DNA of 32,143 bases from a virus, in the IMG/VR virus record IMGVR_UViG_3300027996_000113, positions 1-32,143 of that record; one strand, written 5' to 3'. A program made the position numbers and the translations under genes. The notes beneath the pieces are model-generated. The model ran no database searches, was not told where the DNA came from, and saw nothing but the letters and a program-made list of their open reading frames with translations. Below are positions 6,053-12,329 of the stretch, piece after piece. Every line of letters begins with the position of its first letter. Position 1 is the first letter of the stretch.

Positions 6053-6664
6053 ATGCAGCAAGATATTAAAAACTCCGTAATAGTAAACATTGAGCATCTA
6101 GGTTTAGGAATAGCCTATGAAATTCAATTCTTAGAAGATGATACCTATGAAACATTTTATGTAGATTATCATGCACTGGCTAATCACTTTGATGAGAACT
6201 TTAATACTGATCTGATAGCTAATCTGTCAGATAGCACTATCATTGATATGATAGATGAGGATATAGAATATGAGGAGATGGATTTTTACAGGCTTATAGA
6301 TGGTTTAATAGTATCTATAGACCATCCGGTTAAAGATGTTAAAAATGATGAGATGACCTTTTATTATTTTGACTATGTAAGAAGGAATAAATTTTCATAT
6401 GCCTATTATATTCAGCGATGCGCTGATGAGGACAGGAACTTCTTTAGATGGCTGTTTGATGATGAGAGTATAGAGGATCATGGTAAGAATTTACCTTCAA
6501 AATATCAGGAGCTGTATAATGAATACCTTTGGGATAATATGACTATGGATAGCAGAATAGACAGCATTCTTACTGTTATTAAAGATAGTGATGATGCAGA
6601 GTATTACATGGAATGTAATTATTCAGGAACTCCTGATCACATGAGTATAATAATCAACAAATGA
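6053..6664 (+). CDS. Highly acidic hypothetical protein, 203 aa
   Basis: This is a 203-residue protein with about 45 Asp/Glu and only about 15 Lys/Arg, many Tyr and Phe residues, and acidic runs such as MIDEDIEYEEMDF. It has no membrane segment or known catalytic motif. Very acidic, aromatic-rich early phage proteins sometimes imitate DNA and block restriction enzymes or other host DNA-binding proteins (Ocr and ArdA are known examples), but no specific similarity is visible here. The stop overlaps the next ATG as ATGA. The function is unknown and the mimic idea is inference from composition. Confidence 0.6.
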   Translation: MQQDIKNSVIVNIEHLGLGIAYEIQFLEDDTYETFYVDYHALANHFDENFNTDLIANLSDSTIIDMIDEDIEYEEMDFYRLIDGLIVSIDHPVKDVKNDEMTFYYFDYVRRNKFSYAYYIQRCADEDRNFFRWLFDDESIEDHGKNLPSKYQELYNEYLWDNMTMDSRIDSILTVIKDSDDAEYYMECNYSGTPDHMSIIINK

Positions 6665-7134
6665 AGGATAAGTATATAATGAAACTCACGCATAACAAAT
6701 GCAAGAGCTGTTATGATGGATACCTGATCCAAAAGACAGAACATAAATTTTATTGTAGTGGATGCAGGACCAGATACAAAAGAGCAACTAAAGGAGCTTT
6801 GATATTGCCTGATACTCCTGCTGTGCATATCCCTATAGATAAAAGTCAAATAGTTATGAAGGCTCCTAAAAAAGAAGATACTCCAAAGCCAAAAACAGAT
6901 GAAAGTCTAAAAAAAGATCTATGGAGAAAAGCTAAGGACCAGACCTTAAAGGAGTATCAGGAGTATCTCAATGATCCTGGAATAGACATAAATGAAAGGA
7001 GTCAGATCAGCGACATGCTTATACAATATCATAGATTTGGATCTGCTCCTCAATTCTCTTTAAGAGCTATAAACTTATACAAATTATATTTAACTCAATT
7101 AAACATAGAAAATAATGAAGATAGTACTAAATAA
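6661..7134 (+). CDS. Zinc-ribbon protein, 157 aa
   Basis: This 157-residue protein opens with a four-cysteine zinc-ribbon: CKSC at about 15-18 and CSGC at about 32-35, separated by 13 residues and followed by basic RTRYKRATKG. The middle is a Pro/Lys-rich linker (KKEDTPKPKTDESLKK) and the C-terminal third is helical. A nucleic-acid or protein contact through the ribbon is likely. No named family is recognised. ATGA overlap with the acidic protein before it and a 20-base overlap with the next gene show a tightly packed early operon. The Met at 6679 (MKLTHNK) is another possible start. Confidence 0.6.
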   Translation: MKDKYIMKLTHNKCKSCYDGYLIQKTEHKFYCSGCRTRYKRATKGALILPDTPAVHIPIDKSQIVMKAPKKEDTPKPKTDESLKKDLWRKAKDQTLKEYQEYLNDPGIDINERSQISDMLIQYHRFGSAPQFSLRAINLYKLYLTQLNIENNEDSTK

Positions 7135-7339
7135 TGTGCAGGCGGTTAAGCTGTCTCAGATCCTGGCAAGAGTAAAGGACCAGATAATACAGAAGGGAAA
7201 AGAGTCTCTATCAGATCATCTATTAGTAGATGCTATAGATGACTTTTTAGATCAAGTTCCTTTTGCAGATATTTATGATGAGGTTAGGTTAGAGGTATCT
7301 ATCCTGGAGGAAATCTATAACATAGAAAAAAATAATTAA
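7115..7339 (+). CDS. Hypothetical protein, 74 aa
   Basis: This is a 74-residue helical acidic protein (LLVDAIDDFLDQVPFADIYDEVRLEV) that starts inside the preceding gene and ends on the base where the next gene begins (TAATG). No family is recognised. It is soluble, has no Cys, and could be a small adaptor or inhibitor, though nothing specific supports this. Confidence 0.5.
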   Translation: MKIVLNNVQAVKLSQILARVKDQIIQKGKESLSDHLLVDAIDDFLDQVPFADIYDEVRLEVSILEEIYNIEKNN

Positions 7340-7701
7340 TGACTATCCAGTACTTCTATTATAACCCTAGAGATAAGCAGATCTACTGCATTACTAATAA
7401 AGGAGTCTATAGGTTTTATCTATATCATTTTACATCCCTTATTCCTTTTCAATGGGATGGAGGCAGTGACCTGCTAAAAAATCCAAAGATAGAACAAATG
7501 TTTATCGGCATAATGCAGGATATGTATGTAGAGAATCCTGAGATCTTTGAGTATGTACAATACACAATCTTCTATACTTACAGAGGAAAGAAAAAAAGTG
7601 TTTCATATAACATCTACCTGGAAGCTCTTAAGGCCTGGCAGAAAATGAAGGATTTTTCTATGTATGAAAACATTACTACAAATTTTGATCATAACCTTTA
7701 A
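7339..7701 (+). CDS. Hypothetical protein, 120 aa
   Basis: This is a 120-residue protein rich in Tyr and Phe, with a beta-rich first half (MTIQYFYYNPRDKQIYCITNKG) and a helical second half. The ATG overlaps the upstream stop by one base. No catalytic motif, membrane helix or signal peptide is visible, and no family is recognised. It is followed 12 bases later by the glucosaminidase gene. Confidence 0.5.
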   Translation: MTIQYFYYNPRDKQIYCITNKGVYRFYLYHFTSLIPFQWDGGSDLLKNPKIEQMFIGIMQDMYVENPEIFEYVQYTIFYTYRGKKKSVSYNIYLEALKAWQKMKDFSMYENITTNFDHNL

Positions 7702-7713
7702 AAACACTAACCA

Positions 7714-8514
7714 ATGATAAAGACAATCAACATTACCTTAAAAGTATTAATATGTTTCTCAGTAGCATTAATTATCCAGTATGGATTAAGCAGTGCATTT
7801 ATTCCTGTACCGGAAGCTCCAGTACAAATAAAGGTAGATACAATTGCTGATATAGACTGCGAGGTATATGCCTGTAGAAACGAAGTAGCAGAAGATCATA
7901 GATACTCTGATATAGGACTTCCTTTGAAAAGAGAATGGCTTACTAGCAGAGAATGGAAAGGAGATCATATAGCAGAGATTAAAGGCAATACAAAGGAGAT
8001 CCGGGCAAAGTTTAAAGAATGGAAGAAATGCCACATCATAAAATTCATTGAGTTTATGGCTAAAAGCTGCATAGAGGAGTGCAAAGTATATCCGGATCTT
8101 AAGCCATCAGTTATTATAGCTCAGGCAATTTTAGAGAGCAATTTTGCATTATCAAGAATAGCAAAACAAGGGAATAATTATTTCGGCCACAAATACAGAG
8201 GTACTAATTCTGCTTTCATAATTGCTATGGATGATTCTCCTACAGACCGCTTTACAGTCTTCACTTCTGTCTGGTATTCACTCAGAAATCACTCTAAGAT
8301 CATGATGGCAACATACAGAAAAAGGATTAAAGGTAAGCCTACTATGGATGCCTGGCTTAGTGCTTTATGTGGAGGCCTGACAGCTAAACAGAGCAGAGCA
8401 TGGAGGAAAAAAGGAGGTACTGTATATGCTACCTCCTGCCTTACAGAGGTCTGTTATGCTCAGAAATTAAAGAAAGTAATTAAGGCTTATAACCTGGAAA
8501 GATTTGACAAATGA
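7714..8514 (+). CDS. Membrane-anchored GH73-type glucosaminidase
   Basis: This is a 266-residue peptidoglycan hydrolase of the FlgJ/GH73 kind. An N-terminal membrane segment or uncleaved signal lies at about residues 8-29, then a spacer to about 105. The catalytic domain contains the IIAQAILESNFALSRIA motif with Glu141 as the probable acid, GNNYFGHK at 153-160 and the C-terminal YATSCLTEVCYAQKLKKVI. Such enzymes cut the beta-1,4 link next to N-acetylglucosamine. It lies in the early operon rather than with the amidase or the tail genes. A signal-anchored second lysin, a role in host wall remodelling, or a virion enzyme are all possible. It overlaps the next gene as ATGA. Confidence 0.8.
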   Translation: MIKTINITLKVLICFSVALIIQYGLSSAFIPVPEAPVQIKVDTIADIDCEVYACRNEVAEDHRYSDIGLPLKREWLTSREWKGDHIAEIKGNTKEIRAKFKEWKKCHIIKFIEFMAKSCIEECKVYPDLKPSVIIAQAILESNFALSRIAKQGNNYFGHKYRGTNSAFIIAMDDSPTDRFTVFTSVWYSLRNHSKIMMATYRKRIKGKPTMDAWLSALCGGLTAKQSRAWRKKGGTVYATSCLTEVCYAQKLKKVIKAYNLERFDK

Positions 8515-9392
8515 ATAATACATCCACAGTAGGAGCATATGATCAGCAGGGTAATCTGGTATTCATTGAGGATGCAGAAAAAAAGAGCATCTATAAGTGT
8601 CCGGGATGCAGTGGAGACCTGATACCAGTAAAAGGAAGGATCAATATACACCACTACAGGCATAAGGTAATGATAGACTCCTGTAGTGGTCCTATGACTA
8701 TGCTGCATAAATTAGCACAGGATATATTATTGAATATGATACATCTGCATATGCCTGCTTTATATTATATGGACCATAAGGTGCATTCTGCTCATAAACT
8801 GGCTATAGCAAATGTACAAAAAGAACCATCTTTGGAAGATACCAGGTATAGACCTGATCTTATATGTAACTCATTAGGTAGAGATATATGGATAGAGGTA
8901 ACGGTAACTAATAAAACCAAAGGAGACAAGCTGCAGTACATCCAGGATAATAATATTCTCTGTATAGAACTGGATCTATCAAAAGTAGATAGGGTAATAA
9001 GCAGGGAGGATCTAAGTGTTATCTGTAGATCTCCTAAATATTTAAGCTACCTGAATAATCCAAAGATAGAACAGGGTAAGAAGAAGATAACAGAGCGGAG
9101 AGCCAAATTCAATGCTGATGCTGTAAAGAGAGAGGAGTGGAAATATAAGGAAAAAAAACGACAGGACAAGCTTAACAAAATGACCAAAAAAGAGGTCTGG
9201 GCATATCTTAGAAAACAAGAAAACAGGGATATTAACACAGAAAAATATATAGATTCTCTGCAGTGGTATCCTGATAAGTTTGGAAGTAAAGAGAGTGAAG
9301 TGGACTTCTGGATAGATATATCTGATCATTATGATATACCTTTACCGGATAAATTAAAACATGCTTTTGATTATATTATAAATAAAAATTAA
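8511..9392 (+). CDS. CoiA-like protein with zinc finger and PD-(D/E)XK nuclease-like domain
   Basis: This is a 293-residue protein. An N-terminal zinc-finger-like segment (CPGC at 30-33, HHYRH at 47-51, CSG at 58) is followed by a nuclease-like core with RPDL (Asp116) and IWIEVTVTNKT (Glu129). The order matches CoiA-family proteins, which pair a Cys/His module with a restriction-like nuclease. The usual Lys or Gln after the Glu is Thr or Val here, so activity is uncertain. The C-terminal half (after about 185) is a Lys-rich helical region with WIDISDHYDIPLPDKL near the end. It may process DNA in replication, or degrade or tag host DNA. Downstream genes follow closely. Confidence 0.65.
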   Translation: MNNTSTVGAYDQQGNLVFIEDAEKKSIYKCPGCSGDLIPVKGRINIHHYRHKVMIDSCSGPMTMLHKLAQDILLNMIHLHMPALYYMDHKVHSAHKLAIANVQKEPSLEDTRYRPDLICNSLGRDIWIEVTVTNKTKGDKLQYIQDNNILCIELDLSKVDRVISREDLSVICRSPKYLSYLNNPKIEQGKKKITERRAKFNADAVKREEWKYKEKKRQDKLNKMTKKEVWAYLRKQENRDINTEKYIDSLQWYPDKFGSKESEVDFWIDISDHYDIPLPDKLKHAFDYIINKN

Positions 9393-9401
9393 ACATACAA
9401 A
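9389..9401 (+). repeat. 13-base leader word TTAAACATACAAA, copy 2
   Basis: This exact copy includes the stop codon of the CoiA-like gene and ends 2 bases before the ATG at 9404. It is in the same position relative to a start codon as the copies before 3816 (minus strand) and 15476. Confidence 0.5.
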
Positions 9402-9403
9402 AC

Positions 9404-9646
9404 ATGCAGGAATATAACAAAGAACTGGAAAAGAGACAGTTCAAATACAGACTAGAAAAAAAGGATAAAGAGATAAAAAGACTAAAGGAGTTGATGATGT
9501 ATAGAGCTTTAAAAATATCTAATCTTAATGGTCAATTAAACAAGAAAAGAGATAAAATAGAATACTATAAAAGCAGAATAAAAGATCTGGAATCTAACTA
9601 CCGGGATCTTATTAATTATAACAGATTTAAAACATGCAAAAAATGA
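9404..9646 (+). CDS. Small coiled-coil protein, 80 aa
   Basis: This is an 80-residue, very Lys/Arg/Glu-rich protein that is probably one continuous helix (KYRLEKKDKEIKRLKELMMYR and later KRDKIEYYKSRIKDLESNYR) with heptad-like hydrophobic spacing. It is basic overall. No family is recognised. It lies 11 bases after the CoiA-like gene and overlaps the helicase gene start by 13 bases, so it could assist one of these enzymes, but this is inference from position. Confidence 0.55.
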   Translation: MQEYNKELEKRQFKYRLEKKDKEIKRLKELMMYRALKISNLNGQLNKKRDKIEYYKSRIKDLESNYRDLINYNRFKTCKK

Positions 9647-11007
9647 AGTACCAGGAATTTTTAAAAACAAAAAAGCATAAGTTAGGGAGCTTCGGTTTTG
9701 AACCTAATTTTATACCAGATATTGCTTTTGACTTTCAAAGAGAGATAATAACAAGAGCAGTAAAAAAGGGTAGGATAGCAATATTTGCGGATACTGGATT
9801 AGGTAAGACATTAATACAGTTAGCAATAGCTCAAAATATTGTTAATTATACCAATAAAAAAGTATTAATATTAACTCCTTTAGCTGTAGCGTTTCAGTTT
9901 ATAAAAGAAGCTGAGAAAATAGGGATAGATGATATTGAATATTCAAGAGATGGCAGCCATACAAAAAAGATAGTAATTTGCAATTATGAAAGATTACATC
10001 TATTAGATTGTAATGATTTTGAGGGTATGGTATTAGATGAATCTAGTATACTAAAAAACTTTAAAGGCAAAATAAAAAGCCAGGTTAATACTTTTATTAG
10101 GAAGATAAAATATAGATACCTAAGTACTGCTACTCCTAGTCCTAATGATTTTATAGAATTAGGTACAAGCTCTGAGGCTTTAGGGTATATGGGTTATATG
10201 GATATGTTAGGAAAGTTTTTTAAAAACAATCAAAACTCTTCAGACTCAAGAAGTAACAATATAGGAGAAAAATTTTACCTAAAGCCTCATGCAGAAGAGG
10301 ACTTTTTTACATGGGTTAATCAATGGGCAATTATGATTAAAAAACCATCTGATTTAGGATACTCAGATGATAGATATAATCTACCTAATTTGACGATCAA
10401 TAAACATGAGGTTAAAAATCAATCATTGATAGCTCATGATGGTCAGATATTAATGTTTACTCCTATAGCTAAAACTATGACAGAGGTTAGGCATGAACAA
10501 AAACAAACTACTAACCAAAGATGTGAAAAAGCTGTAAAATTAGCTGATAACAAAGTATCTGTTTATTGGGTTAATACTAATTTAGAAAGTAATATAATAA
10601 ATAAATTAGATAGTGATTCTGTAGAGATATTAGGGAGTATGTCTATAGATAGAAAAGAGGATATACTTATAAATTTTGCTCAGGGGAATATAGACAGAAT
10701 AATAACTAAAGCTAAAATGACTGGAATGGGTTTAAATTGGCAGCATTGTAATCATTCTGTATTTTTTCCTACATGGAGTTATGAGCAGTATTATCAAGCT
10801 ATTAGAAGGTTTTGGAGATTTGGACAGGAAAGAGATGTTACTATTGATTTAGTTATATCTGATGGTCAAAAAAGAGTAATAGATGCACTAGATCAAAAAA
10901 CTAAAAAAGCAATAGAACTATATCAAAAACTATCAGACTCTGTTAATGGAGTTTATGAAAATAAAGTAAGAGAATTTAATCAAAAAATTATTCAACCAAA
11001 ATTTTAA
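9634..11007 (+). CDS. SNF2/DEAD-like superfamily 2 helicase
   Basis: This is a 457-residue superfamily 2 ATPase of the phage SNF2-like group. Motif I is DTGLGKT (53-59), motif II is LDESS (134-138, in place of DEAH), motif III STATPSPND (164-172), and the C-terminal half has GMGLNW (364-369) and motif VI QAIRRFWRFGQ (388-398). It would translocate on or remodel DNA using ATP. The next gene, 5 bases away, is a DNA methyltransferase, a pairing I know from many phages. All Leu codons I counted here avoid CTG (0 of about 35), unlike the replication gene at 13427, suggesting a separate origin. The Met at 9643 is another possible start. Confidence 0.85.
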   Translation: MQKMKYQEFLKTKKHKLGSFGFEPNFIPDIAFDFQREIITRAVKKGRIAIFADTGLGKTLIQLAIAQNIVNYTNKKVLILTPLAVAFQFIKEAEKIGIDDIEYSRDGSHTKKIVICNYERLHLLDCNDFEGMVLDESSILKNFKGKIKSQVNTFIRKIKYRYLSTATPSPNDFIELGTSSEALGYMGYMDMLGKFFKNNQNSSDSRSNNIGEKFYLKPHAEEDFFTWVNQWAIMIKKPSDLGYSDDRYNLPNLTINKHEVKNQSLIAHDGQILMFTPIAKTMTEVRHEQKQTTNQRCEKAVKLADNKVSVYWVNTNLESNIINKLDSDSVEILGSMSIDRKEDILINFAQGNIDRIITKAKMTGMGLNWQHCNHSVFFPTWSYEQYYQAIRRFWRFGQERDVTIDLVISDGQKRVIDALDQKTKKAIELYQKLSDSVNGVYENKVREFNQKIIQPKF

Positions 11008-11012
11008 TTAAA

Positions 11013-12020
11013 ATGACAAAACAACAATTAATTACAGATGAATATGCAATCTATAATAGTGATTGCATGGAGATATTACCAACCTTAAAAGATGAGAGCA
11101 TAGACCTATCTGTTTACTCTCCTCCTTTTGCAGGATTATATAATTATTCAAGCTCTCATAGAGACTTTAGTAATTGTGACAATGAAGAGGAATTTATGAA
11201 TCAATATGAATTCCTAATAAAGGAGATGTCAAGAGTTACTAAAAAAGGCAGGATAAATTGTGTACATGTTACTGAGGTAGTGCAAAATAATGGATCATCA
11301 TGGGACTTCCCAAATGAGGTAATAAGAGTACATGAGAAAAATGGATTTTTATATAAAGGTAGGATCACAATATGGAAAGAACCTTTAAAAGTTAGAATGA
11401 GGACTATGGTAAAAAGCTTAATGCATAAACTAATAGTAGAAGATGCTACTCAGTGCTTTCCTGCTCAACCTGATTATCTATTGCTATTTAAGAAAAAAGG
11501 AGATATAGAAACTCCAGTTACTCATAAGTTTGGTATGGAAGATTATTTTGGAGATACTCCTATATTGCCAAATATATTAAGAGCTTGGAATAATGCAAAT
11601 AATACCAATTTAGATTCTGAAGAACTTTGGGATCATTTGAATACAGTAAATGAAGATGATAAAATAACAAAGCTAAATCATTATGTATGGCAGCGTTATG
11701 CTTCTAGTGTATGGGATGATATACGTATAGATAATGTTCTACCTTTTAGAGACTCTAGAGAGGATGACGATGAGAAACATGTACATCCTCTGCAATTAGA
11801 TGTTATTGATAGATGTATATCATTATGGTCTAATCCCGGAGAAGTAGTATTAACTCCTTTTATGGGAGTAGGATCAGAGGTTTTTAGTCCTGTATCATTG
11901 GGTAGAAAAGCTATAGGAATAGAGCTAAAAGATAGTTATTACAAACAAGCTATTATCAATTTAGACCATGCTAAAAGTAGATTTAAAAATAAAAAAAATC
12001 AATATGAATTAAATTTCTGA
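11013..12020 (+). CDS. DNA methyltransferase, beta class, orphan
   Basis: This is a 335-residue DNA amino-methyltransferase. The catalytic motif IV is SPPF (36-39) in YSPPFAGLYNYSSSHRDFSN, and the AdoMet-binding motif I lies at the C-terminus (TPFMGVGSEVF about 281-291, then GRKAIGIELK). This order, catalytic before AdoMet motif, marks the beta class, which makes N4-methylcytosine or N6-methyladenine. SPPF/SPPY is more usual in N4-cytosine enzymes. No restriction endonuclease gene adjoins it, so protection of phage DNA from host restriction is the likely use, with the helicase gene just upstream. Like the helicase it nearly lacks CTG Leu codons (one seen). Confidence 0.87.
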   Translation: MTKQQLITDEYAIYNSDCMEILPTLKDESIDLSVYSPPFAGLYNYSSSHRDFSNCDNEEEFMNQYEFLIKEMSRVTKKGRINCVHVTEVVQNNGSSWDFPNEVIRVHEKNGFLYKGRITIWKEPLKVRMRTMVKSLMHKLIVEDATQCFPAQPDYLLLFKKKGDIETPVTHKFGMEDYFGDTPILPNILRAWNNANNTNLDSEELWDHLNTVNEDDKITKLNHYVWQRYASSVWDDIRIDNVLPFRDSREDDDEKHVHPLQLDVIDRCISLWSNPGEVVLTPFMGVGSEVFSPVSLGRKAIGIELKDSYYKQAIINLDHAKSRFKNKKNQYELNF

Positions 12021-12100
12021 ATAAAAAAAGCCTGATGCTCTAGCAAACATCAGGCTACAGAATACAAATAGTAACAGATTCCTAAATCTATTAAAACCTT
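12021..12100 (-). ncRNA. Candidate minus-strand small RNA (about 75 nt)
   Basis: Between a TATCTTTG -7 box (plus 12106-12113) and a strong terminator (12022-12056) lie about 45 bases with no usable reading frame. The predicted transcript would start near 12100 and contain a small AGATT/AATCT hairpin before the terminator stem. There is no protein-coding gene on this strand for the terminator to serve, which is the main argument for a small RNA. Its function is unknown, and no known family is recognised. Confidence 0.4.
12022..12056 (-). terminator. Strong rho-independent terminator, minus strand
   Basis: On the minus strand AGCCTGATG pairs perfectly over 9 bases with CATCAGGCT (plus 12056-12048 and 12037-12029, 10-base loop) and is followed by seven T residues (plus 12029-12023). 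On the plus strand no T-tract follows, so it acts for leftward transcription. It begins two bases after the methyltransferase stop codon. Confidence 0.75.
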
Positions 12101-12105
12101 TAGTT

Positions 12106-12136
12106 CAAAGATAAAATAAATACCATTATTTATCAG
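12106..12136 (-). promoter_or_regulatory. Candidate leftward promoter for small RNA
   Basis: On the minus strand TATCTTTG (plus 12113-12106) is a perfect -7 box, identical to those at 4915 and 5686. At a spacing of 20 the -33 position reads CTG instead of TTG, a two of three match. It would drive a short transcript ending at the terminator at 12022. Confidence 0.45.
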
Positions 12137-12162
12137 TATTTCATACTTTTTTTTTACATTTG
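12132..12162 (+). promoter_or_regulatory. Candidate rightward promoter for leader RNA/replication genes
   Basis: TACATTTG at 12155-12162 fits the TAnnTTTG -7 box. The -33 position 20 bases upstream has no TTG (it reads ATC), so the match is partial. It shares its spacer region with the leftward candidate promoter, giving two divergent start sites. Transcripts would enter the structured leader before the replication operon. Confidence 0.4.
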
Positions 12163-12167
12163 TTCTC

Positions 12168-12314
12168 AGTAAATTTATTGGTACAGTTTACTACAACAAC
12201 TCTGGATACATACTAAAACATATAGATTCAATAGGTCTGTATAAGTAGCTAATAAGGGAGTACATTCAGAGGCTCCATACCAAACTTATAGCTACTTATG
12301 CAGGCTTTTTTTTT
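12168..12314 (+). ncRNA. Candidate structured leader RNA or small RNA
   Basis: This segment lacks a usable reading frame. It ends with a 17-bp stem (12235-12251 with 12289-12305), formed by an 11-bp perfect inverted repeat ATAAGTAGCTA/TAGCTACTTAT extended by six pairs including two G-U, followed by nine T residues (12306-12314). Inside the 37-base apical region GGAG (12257-12260) can pair with CTCC (12273-12276). The large size distinguishes it from simple terminators. It could be an attenuator controlling the replication genes that start 16 bases later, or a free-standing RNA. Confidence 0.5.
12235..12314 (+). terminator. Large terminator/attenuator hairpin before replication genes
   Basis: A 17-bp stem with a 37-base loop ends in a run of nine T residues at 12306-12314. 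The arrangement satisfies the stem-plus-U-tract rule for intrinsic termination on the plus strand. As the next ATG is only 16 bases away and no promoter fits between, read-through or antitermination would be needed to express the replication operon. Confidence 0.6.
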
Positions 12315-12329
12315 GCTAATTTTTAGAAG

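Noticed and set aside
11013-12020. Restriction-modification system
   Set aside because: A methyltransferase is present but no restriction endonuclease or specificity gene adjoins it; the neighbouring helicase lacks nuclease motifs by eye.
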